From assembly GCA_008828725.1 (NCBI GenBank), contig MEHQ01002986.1, positions 176,300 through 240,299 on the forward strand: a stretch of DNA of 64,000 bases, given 5' to 3'. The notes beneath the pieces were generated by a model, which saw only the letters and a program-made list of their open reading frames with translations, ran no database searches and had not been told where the DNA came from. The first letter of the stretch is position 1. Each line of letters starts with the position of its first letter. The stretch is from Saccharina japonica (taxonomy: Eukaryota; Sar; Phaeophyceae; Laminariales; Laminariaceae). Below are positions 11,680 through 23,928 of the stretch, piece after piece. The translations under genes were made by a program, and so were the position numbers.

Positions 11680-13110
11680 AAAATCCTCCATTCTCGAATC
11701 CTTGTTCCATTAGTCAGTCAATCAATCAATCAATGTATTACGTGCATGCGGGCATATCCATTACAAAGTGACAAAAGGAAGTCTCCGTTATATTCTAGTC
11801 AATCTCGACGAAGTGAACAACACAATTCTATTCATGCAACACCTCGGGAATTTTCCAGGAAACCTCCTACTAGCCTTGTACATCCTGTGCCATCCTCCCT
11901 TCCATACGCCAACGTAATCTATCCGACCGCATGCTATGATTTCAGGCGTACAGCAGTAGTTATTTATGCTAACTTATCATCGGGGTAACATGATCTCCCC
12001 TTGGCACGAGCTGCTGGTACAATGAAGGACCTTCAAGTGATTTTCCACACAAGGAAAGTTGATGCATGACAGGGTGGGAACCCGGGTGCATGACAAGCTT
12101 CGGAGTGTACAATTTTATCACCGAACAACAATGACTCAAGAACGGCATTTTAACCAACCAATATTAGTGCGCGGAAAGACAAAATCCTTTCAGGTATTCA
12201 TCAAGATTGGAATGCCGCTATCAAATAGGTGCAAGTAAATATTTCATATCGCCAACAAAGAACACCGTCTCTGCTTGACTACGAGTTGGAAGCACCTACC
12301 CCGCATATACTCCTCCTGCCTTAAGTACGTACATAGCATGCGTGCTACATAAATAAATGATCGGAACCATCTCGTACATAAAGCTGATCCGCTACGGAGG
12401 GAGGGAGGGAGGGAGGGCGGAAGAGCACACATACAGTAGTCAATCTGAAGCGTTCAAATACATTTTTACTCAGTATGTTTCAATACTCCACTCCATCAAA
12501 TATCGTACCACAACGCTCACATTCCAACGTTGTATCAACCATGACAACTCTATCTGAAACAGTGGCTGGTGCCTGGTAACGTGCGGTGTCGTACGGGTAT
12601 ATGCATGGGAGTACGACCTTCATGCATAGTCAGAAAAACCCTCCCCGCGTAGAGAGAGCACTACCGTTTTCATCAGGTACACAAAGCAAGCAGCACAGCC
12701 GGAAAACTAATCCCCCCTTCAATCTACTCTCACCAATCTCTACGTGCCAACCGAAATCTTTGGGGTACAGCGTTGGCGAGAGAACGAGAGAAGAGAGGGG
12801 GTCACATAAATTTATACTGCTGTAGCATTTTTCCTAGGCTAAAAACAAGTAGTCCACTTGCAATTATCTGCTACTGCTCTTCTCTAGTAACAGGGTACGT
12901 ATTTACGTAAACAACCATACGCGCAATAAATCACGAAAAGCACCGTGCGCCCGAATCATATATGGTATACCTGGTATAATCACAGCGGTACGTATAGTAT
13001 TCGCCTCACGAGGTATCTCAAGACGGATAAAGCAGTACAACCATATGAGCACGTTTTATGTACTATGCACGCTGGCTATACCGTTGCTACCCGTATCAAG
13101 TAGTAGTTCA
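11680..13110. other. Intergenic stretch, no gene seen
   Basis: Contains a short (TCAA)n run at about 11714-11733 and a (GGGA)5 run at about 12398-12417. Open frames are short and unrelated to known families. No tRNA-like or inverted-repeat structure was noticed. Confidence 0.45.
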
Positions 13111-13111
13111 G

Positions 13112-13300
13112 TGTGTGTGTGTGTGTTCTTCACATTAAACCTTCCTTTCTACCCGTCGACATCCAGCACACCCAGTGTCCGTGCCGATTCTTCATCCTAA
13201 AAAGGTACCAGTTCTGTGGTCACAAAACTACGACACAGAGATACTACACTCAGTGCAGTAAGCAGAGCAGACAATGCAACGCCATATACGACAGGCAAGA
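13112..13300 (+). repeat. Dispersed repeat shared with 42810-42990 and 43725-43775
   Basis: Begins with a (GT)n run, then 'gttcttcacattaaacc', 'tctacccgtcgacatccag' and 'cccagtgtccgtg'. The same order recurs at 42810-42990, and the first part recurs at 43725-43775 inside copy C. No coding support. Confidence 0.65.
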
Positions 13301-13319
13301 CCTACCCTGCTAGCAATCC

Positions 13320-14350
13320 AGGTGCATGCAAGAGAAAAAAAGAGAAAAAGAAAAAAGCGAAAAGAAAAAATAATAAAAAGTAAATATACTGAAGCAAATC
13401 AATAATCAAGCAACCAAATAAAAAGCATGACAAAAAAAGAAAAAAAGTGTCGTGCTTCTCCCAGAGGAGATGCGACCTCCAATCAAAAAAACAAATGAAA
13501 TGAAAGAAAATGAAATGGACCGAAACAGCGCCAACAGAGCAAGACTGAGAACGACAGGATAGGACAGCCAGCCGGAGCACACCAAAGGCCAGCCGAGGCA
13601 GGTTTGTGCCCGTAGTACAGGCAGGTTCTACCAGCTAGTCGGTCTGGCACCTACTCTGTTTGCCGTCTCTTTCCTGCTTTCGTCCGTCCTGGTTTCCCTA
13701 TGACCCCCCCCACCCTCCGTCTCCCTTCCCTTGGGCGCCACCCATACAACGGGTACGTGGCACTTCCAACTCAATTCCGTTTCGTTCTCGTGTAACACAC
13801 GAGAGTCCCGGAAAGAGAACGGGGAATGACAAAAACAAAATGAATACGTACGTAGCTAAGCCACCAAAGAAAGTCCTAGGAAAAATACGGAAGGCGGAGA
13901 AACAAAGGCAAAAGCGATCACGGTAACATAAATAAGTGAAACAAAGTAAACGAAACAAATGATGCGAGGGGTTGTAGCATCGCTGTCGTGCCCCCCTTGA
14001 GAAGCAACAACAGGCAATACAACAAGCAAAAAGAAAAATGAAAAAAAGAAAAATAAAAAAAAAATCAAACAAACAAACAAACAAAAGGAAAGAAAGACCA
14101 CCAGAAACAGTGCCGCGTTCGAAGCGGCTACAGAGGTGCGCGGCACGGGTAGTCTAGGTGGGACTTACTAGTCAGCCTGGTACCTTGCTATCCTGTCGGC
14201 TGTTTCCCTCCTGCTCTCATCAGCCGCGGTTTCCGTACGACTGTTGCCCCCCCCCTTCCCATTCCCTTTTGCACCCCCCGCAACGGATGCGTGGCGCTGT
14301 CTCTACTCAGTTCCGCCTCTACCTTGTGCCACCGGATCATGAACTGTTCA
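13320..14350 (+). repeat. Imperfect tandem duplication of about 540 bp with purine-rich tracts
   Basis: Two related units. Each has an A/G-rich tract (13330-13510 and 13860-14100) followed by a pyrimidine-rich block (13617-13800 and 14155-14350) containing 'cctggtttccctatgac' or 'gcggtttccgtacgac' and a CCCCCC run. The minus-strand frames here (13302-13580, 13698-14146) are poly-Phe/Leu products of the A-rich tracts and are not genes. The + frame 14158-14673 has no recognisable family. Confidence 0.55.
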
Positions 14351-14972
14351 GCCGCTTCGAGGACCCCCCTGTGCCACTTGCCCACGTTAGTTGCTGCAAC
14401 GGTCCATACTGCGGCCTCTACTCCAAACACCAACGGGACCTGCTGCAGTACGACAGCACTTTAGCACAGCATTCAAGAAGAAGCGAGCACGGCATCGAAG
14501 CAAAACTCACAACCGAAACAGAGTGTCGGATCGTCAAGTGCTCGTCACGTGCTACTCAATCATATAATGCGGCATTATATGTCATCCTCCCCAAGCCCCA
14601 AGTCAAGCACGTAGTCTATCATCCCGCGCAAACAACACGCAAGACAACAGAACCAACTACTCGTATTCAGTAATAGTAGGTGGTCAACAAGCCTAGTCCT
14701 ACGAGACACCTACTAAGTACACCTAAAACAGCAGTAGTGGCACCGTCGTACGTACAAAAAACATCAACAAAACCAAGAAAAGCCTTAAAATCGATCCTTC
14801 CGCAAGCAATCAATAAAACAGCACAAACAAAGAGTATACCTCAATCAGGGCTAGACGGAGTCATAAGGCCACCACCCAGGCGCCATCGCGGTCCAGGTTC
14901 CATGCTGGTCGAAACACAACCTTGCTGTAGGTGGTGTTGCTTGCCGCCGCCCCGCCTCTGCTTGCTCCCCTA
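14351..14972. other. Intergenic stretch, no gene seen
   Basis: A-rich, with short frames of biased composition and no inverted repeat or RNA gene recognised. It ends at the CTG tract. Confidence 0.4.
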
Positions 14973-14996
14973 CTGCTGCTGCTGCTGCTGCTGCTA
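14973..14996 (+). repeat. CTG microsatellite
   Basis: About seven CTG units. It sits at the 3' end of the decayed minus-strand frame at 14994-16037, where it would read as CAG (Gln, or Ser in another frame). Confidence 0.85.
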
Positions 14997-16037
14997 CTCG
15001 ATATCCGCGTCTTCCACTTCCTCCTCTTTTCGCTCCTTTTCTTCCTCCCCCTTACGTTTCTCATATGGCACCAGGGCTCGGTGCGCCAATACCAAACGGC
15101 TCTCCACTCTCAGGGCGTGCTGCTCCGCCTCGAGGTCTGCACGCGTGCCAACCGCGAGTGGCGGGGGCGGTGGCGGCAGCAGACGGGGCGGTGGTGGCAG
15201 CGGGGGTGGCAATGGCTGATGCTCCTGCTCCCCGCCCGTCCCAACCCCATCCGCTTCGTCTCTTACTCTCTGCTCCTCATGCAGCAACCCCCTGCCACTA
15301 CATGCAACCATCTAATGACCTCTTTCTCCTTCGCGTGTGACGGTATCTCCTTCGTCACCGCGGGGTGAGCGCGCAGGCGGATTATCTGCTCTCGCGCGCC
15401 CGGACTCGCCCAACAAACCGGCTCAAAGGGGCTACTCTCAATCGGACGCGGCTGCGACAGGGTCTCCTGCCCGTGCTGTGCACTGCTGCCGCTCCGAGAA
15501 GTCTGCTCTCCATAGCTCCTCATCTTGTTCTTCTTCTCTGTCTTCGTCACCCCTAGTTTATCATCTTTCTTCTCTCGTACCTTCCTCGTCGAATTTGGGG
15601 GTAGGCGCAGAGCCGGTATGTTTTACAGCAGTGGTGAACGTGCCTGCTCGAGCCTCCTGCCCTTGCTGCACTGTTGTCCCAGCTGCTGTCTTCCTCTGCT
15701 CTGCCGTTGTCCTCTCCAAATCAGCGCGTTGGGCCCCGCTCATCGCGGCTCCCAGCTTGACTGTCGCTCGTTCTCTCCTCGCCTCCTCTTGCCTTCTCTA
15801 CGCGCCCTTCACGATAAGCTGGTTCTCGGACATTTGAAGATAAATCCATGTAATACGGTCCAAACCGAAAGTCATGGATCAATCTGTTCGCCAATTTAGA
15901 CCGTCGGCAGCGAACGCAGATACACAGGACTCGAAGTCGCTCACCAGTTCCTTCACCCGTCTCAGCGCCTCCCTCAAATATTTCATCTCCTCCCGCAGGG
16001 CTGCCAACTGCCCATCAGTGTTTTTAGCCCCATCCAT
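14994..16037 (-). pseudogene. Decayed charged/proline-rich ORF, possibly an element gag-like gene
   Basis: The minus strand keeps coding-like blocks in changing frames. An N-terminal 51-codon frame starts at 16037 with heptad-like LREEMKYLREALRRVKELV (likely coiled coil) and stops near 15882. Next is an Ala/Arg/Glu-rich block (15561-15743), then a frame ending MRSRE (15263-15550), then a proline-rich plus Glu/Lys-rich block (14994-15311). The frames do not join without shifts, and a stop interrupts the second block near 15805. GC content is higher than the surroundings. The family is not recognised; a structural protein of a retroelement is a guess from composition alone. Confidence 0.4.
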
Positions 16038-16399
16038 CACGCCGCTCCTGCTGCCCTCGTAGGGCCCCGAGATCGTTAGCGTTAGCTCGCTATAGCATGT
16101 GATTCAACCTCGGGCGCATGACGGGCCCTTACACGGGCGGACAGGGTCAAGGCGCTGGAGCGCTCATCATGTAGACGTAAACCACGTAGTTCGGTGTGTA
16201 TATATCATCGGACCTCGCAGTAGACCTCGAAGTGGAGTCAAGGCAAAGTCAACCAAGCAAGTACCCAGCACGCACGAGACCACACAGATGGAGAAAGCCT
16301 CAACGAGTATATGAACTCCCTAATATATGTAACCGTCATCGTACCTGTGGTATATATTGCAAGCACAATCAACACATCAAACGAAGGGTTACCAAGACA

Positions 16400-16850
16400 A
16401 GATTTCGAATCCAACGTCCATAAGTTGGCGAGTACCCGTTCTTGACGGGCATCCGGCGAAAGGCACGCTCCTACAACGACGAACATTTATTCCATTGTAA
16501 CATGAATGATTGCGTGTCGTATGGCATATGTACACCACATCCACAGCAGCCTTTGCAAGCACTATGCTTCGTGGCAGGAAAATATATCGTGCGGTGAGGC
16601 AAAACCACCGCATCACGAAATGTTGGACATAATACATTGCAATTCGTTCGGTACGTGCTTTGGTAACGTTTTTACGCGAATAGAACCCTTTCACTGAGAG
16701 TACGCCCGGTTCGCCTCGACATCTTCAACGAAACTATGGCACTTGTAACCTTCACTGCGTGCACACCTCGGTATGCGAGATGTAAAGAACATCTGGGTGG
16801 GTCAACCCACCCCAGTCCAGAAATCATTGTCGAGTACAATAACACAGCGG
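16400..16850 (-). repeat. Inverted dispersed repeat (partner 21770-22330)
   Basis: The minus strand matches 21770-22330 (+) through blocks such as 'gtgtgcacgcagtgaaggtt', 'aagtgccat', 'gaaccgggcgtactctc', 'cacgatatattttcc' and 'tgttacaatgga'. The paired frames share NA/KA..D....CxxC-like residues and 'VRRCR', but both are broken, so coding origin is uncertain. Confidence 0.6.
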
Positions 16851-18000
16851 GGTATAAGCATGCCCGCAGGCTGTGGCAGAAGACACACTATAGTCAAGTA
16901 TATGTTTAGTTGTAGGGATTGGCACATGGTGCTACCACGGTACAAACAGAAGCAACGAAAAGGAGTCGCGGAGATGGAAAAAACAGTGTCTACTCGAGTG
17001 GGAATAGCTAATGTTTAAAACTCGTTTCGAGTCCGATCGTTGTTCGCTTTTTTTCAAGGCAAAGCCAGAGTCCAGGGTTGAGGGGGAAACACTGAGTTTG
17101 TCTACGCGTCCGCGGTCCGCGTTCACCACCTACCAACTATGCAGTTAATGAGTGGTGTGAGTATCTTACCGCACGTAGTCCTGGCCCACTGCAGGAGCAT
17201 GATACTAGGGACCTATTCAGATGGATTAGTGATTGGTGATTGGACTAGCCCTTCTTATTCCATCGGGCTGAGGCTCCATTGTATAAAGCAATATGCTGGA
17301 GCCGCTCGTTTTGCTTATAACCTCTGTCTAACTACAAATGGCAGCAACACGAACCAATTGTTCCAAACCACCTATTAGCCATCAAATTCCGGTCAGGTAT
17401 ACTTCGTTACTGCAGACGAGCTAAGCCTCAAGCGTACCAGACGATATTCCGTGTAGACTCTCCTGGGTTGGACCATGTTGCCTCTTCTCATGAGACAGAT
17501 AGATGCTTTACCTAATCGTCGAAGGTTCGCGGAAATGCGAAAGGAATTGGTACTGCCTTGTTCACCTCGGCCCCAACTATTAAGAAGCGTTTTTGAGAGG
17601 ATTTCACAGGAATACACCTGGCAATCCCGGTGAATCAGGCATCGCGCTGCATCAACTGGAGGCCTCCAGATACGGCAAAACATTAGTTGACTGGGTGCAT
17701 CGAAACAAAAAAACGAAATCCACTTCTCCTGCTCTCTCGGCGGCTTACTGTTGCCCTCATGAAGGTTGGCATACTGGACCCATTGCGGGTGTCAGCGTTT
17801 ACACGGGACAAAGAGATCACACTCTTAGCTAAACTCAACCCCTATCCATTAATAGGTGTACGCACGATCTGTGGCTAGCTCACACACCCGAATCATAGAC
17901 GCAGTGTAAATATACCCACTCATGTTGCATAGTGTATCTGATATGGCGTATTCACGAACACAGCATCTACACATATATATGTCAAGTTGCACTATTATAG
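16851..18000. other. Intergenic stretch, no gene seen
   Basis: Several short frames (for example 17139-17378 + and 17393-17683 -) without family resemblance or repeat partners that I could find in the window. No RNA gene noted. Confidence 0.4.
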
Positions 18001-18002
18001 AG

Positions 18003-18060
18003 TGCTATGCGTTTTCTTCTTACTTTTACTTCTGTAAAAATTCTCCCAAAGGGAGGATTT
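18003..18060 (+). repeat. Short dispersed repeat shared with 39832-39900
   Basis: Both loci read 'gcgttttt/c..ttacttttacttct', then 'taaa(a/t)attctccc(a/g)aagggaggattt'. The core 'ttctcccaaagggaggattt' contains a short palindrome (CTCCC...GGGAG). Confidence 0.55.
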
Positions 18061-18126
18061 GGGCGTCCGAAAGTATTTTTTGACACCTAACTATCTAAAA
18101 TGGTCAGAATGGAACAACAATCGGAG

Positions 18127-18320
18127 CACTGTGATCGCTGCACAATTTAGAACCAAACAATGTATTTTCTGAATTTTTCCAAAAACCAATCACTTGGTTT
18201 TAACGAAACCCCCCCCCTGAGCCTCGGAAGGGGGGCGGGGGGGGTCTTTGAAACCAAGTGATTGGTGTTTGGAAAAATTCAGGGAAAAAAAATGTTTTAA
18301 ATCGTGCAGCGATCACAGTG
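18127..18320. repeat. Foldback hairpin (194 bp)
   Basis: Left arm begins 'cactgtgatcgctgcac' and right arm ends 'gtgcagcgatcacagtg'. The arms also share 'ccaatcacttggttt' and its complement. The centre is C-rich then G-rich (about 18210-18243), so pairing can run almost to the tip. Arm length is about 85 bp with a few mismatches. It resembles a MITE or foldback element; no target duplication is evident. Confidence 0.8.
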
Positions 18321-18329
18321 GGTAGTTTT

Positions 18330-18730
18330 GTACGTAGATGACGTAACGGCCTCCGCAACGGAATAACGAACAAAACAGGGTTTATTGGTAGAGAGAATGA
18401 GGCCTATCCTTACCGGGGACTGGGATAGAGAATGGTTGGTTTTGGTGTTTGGTAGGGACCCGCAGGTAGCCATTCCTTTCGAGAAAGGCATTAAGTGCAG
18501 GTCAGCATCCCCACGTCGAACGCAAGCAAGCACGAGGTTTCTGCTGCAAGTGTGAGCACACGTGGGGTAGTCGCTGGTTTGGGCAGCCAAGCCAGGAATT
18601 TGTGCCCCCCTTTCCTCCTTTCGAGAAAGGCACCAAGTGCAGGTCAGCATCCCCACGTCGAGCGCAAGCAAGCACGAGGTTCCTGCTGCAAGTGTGAGCA
18701 CACGTGGGGTAGTCGCTGGTTTGGGCAGCA
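18330..18730 (+). repeat. Dispersed repeat R2, copy 1 with internal partial duplication
   Basis: Shares 'acggcctccgcaacg', 'gtttattggtagagagaatg', 'gagaaaggcat' and 'aggtcagcatccccacgt' with 48180-48490 and 50020-50310. A second copy of the 3' part (18620-18730) follows directly, giving a local tandem. Minus-strand frames through this family are long only by chance. Confidence 0.7.
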
Positions 18731-19191
18731 CAGAGGCTTGAGAGGTGTAGCTAGAGTATGATTCGGACGAGCGCTATTGGATTTTGCTAGCGGGGCGCCG
18801 GTGGACTGCCGGCGGCCCGCTACGGTACGCTCTCGCCGGCTTGGTATCGTTGAGGATGCATCGTTCAGAAAGAACTACTCGTACGAGTACGAGTACGAGT
18901 CACTCATACTCGTATGTACACGTACTCGTACTGCCTTGCTCGTAGAGCGCAACAGGATGACAGGTCGTCGTGTATCATTTAAATTCCACCACACTGCGGT
19001 AGCTGCAGTAGCAGCAGTAGCAGCAGCGGCGGCGCGCCGCCACGGTCTGTAACTGTCGGGCGTCAAGCGGGCTTCAAGCGGAGCGTGCCGCCGTGATGTC
19101 GCGCGTAGGTCGAGGGCAGCAGCAGGAGCAGCACACGACGAGAATGATAGTCGGTCGCAAAATCGAAAAATGCAAAAACGGAAGCTGTTGC

Positions 19192-19242
<51 letters not shown>

Positions 19243-19612
19243 GGCTGCCGATGCGGTTTGTTTATGTTGCTGGAGAAGACGCTGCCGTTAGCTGCCGCCA
19301 CGTAGCTGCAGCCAACTGTGATATACTGCTTGCGGTCGTGGGATAACAGCGGCGGCACTGCGGTTATCCCTGCCGCCCCCACCGTTGCTGGGCTGCCGTT
19401 CCTCTCGTAAGCTATTTTTTATTTCGTTCTTTTTTGGTTCGCCGCATTTCCTCACCCCTCTGCCCTTGGTATTTTCGGATGCGTCGCCTGCAGGATTGGG
19501 TTTGCTTCTATCGCGAGCACACCGAAATCGTAAAGGGAAGATACATCACTTTTTTAGCGGAAGGAACAGGAAGGAAAGTATTTTATTTATTTACTTCTAT
19601 CGCAAACACTCT
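18729..19612 (+). repeat. Direct large repeat, left copy (partner 40094-40930)
   Basis: About 880 bp matches 40094-40930 in the same orientation. Shared blocks are 'gaggtgtagctagagtatga', 'ggggcgccgg', a run of TACGAG (about 18880-18898), 'aggatgacag', 'gtcgcgcgtaggtcgagggc', the CTG tract and 'ttgctgggctgccgttcctc'. The copies differ in CTG length and small indels. Frames over the CTG tract are not preserved as proteins. Confidence 0.85.
19197..19242 (+). repeat. CTG microsatellite, longest pure tract
   Basis: About 15 uninterrupted CTG units inside the 18729-19612 repeat. The paralogous tract at 40553-40590 is shorter and is followed by interrupted units, so the length changed after duplication. 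Confidence 0.9.
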
Positions 19613-19974
19613 ACGGTGATATCATTGTCGATTCCTGAGTCGTGCGAGAGAGAGGTTCCTTCCCTCGGCTAGATACCTGTATCGCAGCTTCCTGCAATAC
19701 CCTTAGTACCTTGAACACCTTTATTTACTGTATATCTCCTTACTATGATACCGGCCGGGTTTCTCACTACTTTAGTACGGCCTACAGTTGACTCGGATGA
19801 CAAATCTTCCGAATAATACGGTACCATTCGACTCCCCCAACACCGAGGTTATGTGAGACTACTGTTTACCGTACTCTTGGTTACTTTCTACCCTAAACTC
19901 TTCCTTCCCCCTACTGTCTCTCCTTTGCCATGTTTGCCCTTGCAAACTTACGTGACACTCTTGTTGATGTTCAA

Positions 19975-20935
19975 TGTTACTACGCGTGTACGCCTTGCAC
20001 ACGTCCAATTCCCCCTCCTCTCTCTCTCTGATTCACTCGTTCCGATATGCTTACCCCCCCGCGACCGTGGTCGCTCCCCCGATATGCAACGAGTGCACGG
20101 CGAACACGTCGGGGTTCGGACCTGACTCCGCCACTATCTCCTTGATTTCTTAAAGGGCACGGTCGTACCTACCCACCATTGCCACATCGATACAAGAAAA
20201 GGGGGGAATGGTCAGGAAAACCAGGAAAACAGGACATCATCTGATACATAATGACGACGACACCGCGGTCCGCCCTAACGTACGACCTCGTCCCACGAAC
20301 TTCGCCGCACCTCTACCTTGTCATCTTGTGGCCCTTTTTCGTATCCCATATTTCAGGGACTTGCGTAAAACGCCATGTAACCCTGCGTTAGGCAGTGCAC
20401 AGGTATACGTGCAATCGATAGTAATCCTGCACCGTTGCCAATTTCCTGCAAATCGTACTGGGCGCGCAACATCAAAGCGCGGTCAACAATCAGGCCTTGC
20501 AACTGTCCGAGTCACTACTGTAGACGTTGAAACAATAGCAAAACTACTGAAAAGTCATCAACATTTAAACGTACTCCACATTGGGTGACCAGACGAGTAC
20601 GTGCACCTAGCGGAGCTCCTAACTGAACCACCGGCGTACCGGGGCCACGATGTAGATACAGAGACGCCCCCCCCGTCGAGGCACTGCTCCTGACCTTGCC
20701 TCCGTCGTCGACCGATGGGTCCCGCCGCCCCCTTAATCAAGCGCGCAAGGCGCGGCCAAATAACTTTTCGGCGTCCGAACCGACAGCCGCGATCCTCCAT
20801 CCATGCATGTAACAGCCGCCGGTCAGATTGTAGCGCGTGTACACCCGCTGCCAATGACGCCAGCGATAACGCTCGGTGGGTGCAGGCGGCGGTGACAAGA
20901 GGGGCGTGGGGGGGGGTCGCCGTCGTACTTTAAAC
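19975..20935 (-). pseudogene. Decayed tyrosine recombinase, minus-strand copy
   Basis: On the minus strand near 20140-19985 a frame reads AVHSLHIGGATTVAGG and then stops. It resembles the box II region of eukaryotic-element tyrosine recombinases (H-x-x-R-IGGAT), with the catalytic Arg replaced by His. Upstream blocks (to about 20935) align with the + copy at 49040-49639 and show a plausible core-binding stretch (RWRHWQRVYTRYN), with frameshifts and stops. DIRS/Ngaro-like retroelements and Cryptons both encode such enzymes; I cannot tell which. It is inactive by sequence. Confidence 0.65.
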
Positions 20936-21244
20936 TGTGTGAGGTGGCATGAGTGGATCTCTAACCGCTGAGCCCGTATCGTTCTAGGCTTTGTCTAGTG
21001 TTCGTGTTATGTGATTCAACGACACGATGTGTGTCTGTACAACGTAACAGTCTGTCATCAACCAAAACAAATGTTTATATGCATTTTTGAAAAATTCCCA
21101 GAATAATAGTGTGCTACCCCTATATAAGGGTTGAGAAGACTATGCTCACCACCATGGCCCCAAAACTTAAATTGCATCAGTATCATAATATTGTTTCAGG
21201 TGCAAGAATAACATTGGCAGCAAAACGGTCACCTGGATGTAACA

Positions 21245-21542
21245 GCACCATACGGCAAGGATCTACATTATTTGACTTTTTCGTGGCACGTGTCGCGACA
21301 CGTGTCGCGACATGTCGCGACAAGCCGCGACACGTACGGTCAGGGCTAGGGTTAGGGTTAGGGTTAGGGTTGGCGACACTCGCCGCGACACTCGCCGCGA
21401 CACGTCGTGGGGTGTCGCGGCATGTCGCGACATGCCGCGGCGTGTCGCAACACGTGTCGCGACATGTCGCGGTCGCGATAAGTGTCGCGACACGTGCCAC
21501 GAAAAAGACAAATACTGTACATCCCTCCCTATGGCGCATAGA
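21245..21542. mobile_element. Inverted-repeat element with internal TTAGGG-type array (T1)
   Basis: Inverted ends: left 'tatttgactttttcgtggca' region (about 21269-21290), right 'cgtgccacgaaaaagacaaa' region (about 21492-21512). Weaker complementarity continues outward through 'caccatacgg' and 'cctatggcgc'. Inside are many CGACA/TGTCG palindromic motifs (for example 'gtgtcgcgacac') and a telomere-like array at 21342-21372. No coding capacity. Confidence 0.75.
21342..21372 (+). repeat. Interstitial telomere-like TTAGGG array
   Basis: 'agggctagggttagggttag' continuing to 'ggttgg': about four TTAGGG units plus degenerate edges, inside element T1. Confidence 0.85.
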
Positions 21543-21769
21543 CCAAACTAGTTTCCCACAATCTTGAACCCTGGCTTTGCCTCGGAAGAAGGCCAACAAC
21601 GATTGGACTGAAAAGAGGTTTCGAACGATATGTATTCCCACTGGAGTGGCCATTTTCGCCCCATTGTCGACAACATTTTGATGGTTCTCAACGTACCGTG
21701 GTAGGACCATGCGCCATTGCCGACAATTTGAAAAAGAAACCAGAATATGGGATATGTCCTTCCACAGAC

Positions 21770-22330
21770 TTCGGATTCACCCATACTTCGTTACCTTGCT
21801 TGTGCTCGGCATTGATCACTGGACTGGGGTGGGTTGACTCACCCATCTGTTGATTTCATGTACACACCGAGGTGTGCACGCAGCGAAGGTTACAAGTGCC
21901 ATTGTCCGGGCAGGTGTCAAGGAGAACCGGGCGTAGTCTCGGTGACAATGAACGAGAGGAAGGTTACAGATTCTATCCGCGAAAAAAACAAGGTTTCCAA
22001 CCCGTATCGAACGTGCTGTGCAATGCATTGTATTCGACATACCGTGACGTGGTGGTTGTTCCTGACCGTACGATATGTTTTTCGGCTACCAAAGCATAGT
22101 CCTTACAAATGCTCCCTTAGACGCGGCGTGTTTATCCTGTACAACGTGTACGAGTTCATGTTACGATGGAGTACATGTCCGTCGTTGCAGGGGTTCGATT
22201 TGCTGGGTGCCGGCCACGAACAGGTACCCGCCCAATACTGGATTATGTATTCGGATGATTCTCCGGGTAACCCGGCTTGTAAGGAAACAGGAACAGGGTC
22301 CGCCGTCTACCAGGGTGCCATGAAAACATA
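21770..22330 (+). repeat. Inverted dispersed repeat (partner 16400-16850)
   Basis: The + strand copy of the repeat at 16400-16850. The frame near 22090-22200 (residues around SCYDGVHVRRCRG) matches the minus-strand frame SCYNGINVRRCRS, suggesting a coding ancestor, but neither copy keeps one continuous frame. No family recognised. Confidence 0.6.
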
Positions 22331-23928
22331 TGACCGCGTTAGCTGTCGTCAAGTGGGCCAGACAAGTGGATGATTGGGGTCATTTCTATCAAACACATTG
22401 GAGAACCAAAAGCGTGCAACGCTTCCCGGCATTGTACCCTTCATTAGACTTCTGTGTCGTCGGGATGTGAACGATAAACAGACTGGAGCACGTTGTAGCT
22501 CATCAACCCGGGATAGTCTCAACAACTGTAATTCGTAATAGCCCCTACTTCAAGTTTAGAGTCTGGTGATATATAGCTAAAATAGCCGTGGTGACTAAAA
22601 AAACTCCCAACACTTCTGGAGGGGGAGATTGTCTGATGGTAAAAACAAAACGGAGATCTCCCACCTCTAAAAAATATATATATGTCCAATGACAAACGTG
22701 CAAGATTACGGGAGCATCGCATTTGCTGGAAAACGCAAAGATAGTGTTGCGCTTAATCGTTTGCGCACTTTTGGAGGACGTCTGGGAATTTTTACAGGCA
22801 TGCCGTCAACCGGGAATCGCTGGTAACCGGCTCCGCGGGTACCCGGCATTCTTTGTAAGTACAAGCGCTTGTTCTCAAATGCAGCAGGCTCTGGAAGCAC
22901 AGCGTTTTGCTGAATCGGTTGGGTGTCTGAAGGGTTTGCCGCGGTTTATACAGGCAAATCCGACAACGGGGATACCCTGCCCGACAAACAGGGCGGGTTA
23001 ATGTTGAACTCGGACGGTGTGGCCGGTAGTGCCTGTGCAGGTACACCGGACCGGGTACACGGGTAATGAACGAACGGGTAGCATCCTTACGTCGTTGGGA
23101 CGTCGCAATGACCACACGAAAGCGCCCGGAAAATGGCACCATACGAACGAAAAGCCCCTATAACCTCAGCCAGCCCCCCTGTAGCGGACTAAATCCGGAA
23201 TGATGGGAAAGGCTCTACCAGTTTCCTGACGAATAAAAGATGATAAAACATTTGGAATGTGCCGCAATCATTCTCGGGCGGGATAATCAGTTTCTGACGA
23301 ATAAAAGATGTTAAAACTTTTGGAATGTGCCGTAATCATTCTCGGGCGGGGTAATCTGCTACGTCTAGACCGAAGTATCGCTCTCGCCGTCTTCGTTGTA
23401 AACCCTTTAAAGTGCCCGATTACCGCTTCTATCCTGAACGCCGACCCTACCACCAGACTTGGTCGCGTAACGTTACAGTTTGCTCACCTGCGGCTGACCG
23501 AAAACATGGTATAATGTTTAGTCTGTGATACTAGCACCACAATCTCGCCTATGTCGTATATTTTGGCTACAACCTTCCGGGTAGATCAAGCCACAAGTGG
23601 ACCTCCTTTTGCAGCGTCGTTCTGTTATTGGTCTTAGGGACCCCCCCACTACAGGGCTGGCGATCTTCGGGGAAACCTGGTCCATTGCAGCCTAGGGCTA
23701 CATTGCCAATCCACTCCGTTACCTCATACTCAACATGGCATGTTAAGTGTTTTAACCAGGAAAAACTGAAACCGTACAAAAATAGCGTTCAACAAACTCA
23801 AGAGAAAGGATACCTTCAACAGACCGGTACAGCAAAACATGAAGTCACCACTATCTGTCGCAATCGAATGTCTCCAAATAAGGCCCAATTCAAACATCGA
23901 AAACACTCATTATTCAGGTGCAACAATC

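Noticed and set aside
13302-14146. Minus-strand Phe/Leu-rich membrane-like frames
   Set aside because: Products of A-rich tracts on the + strand; low complexity without family similarity.
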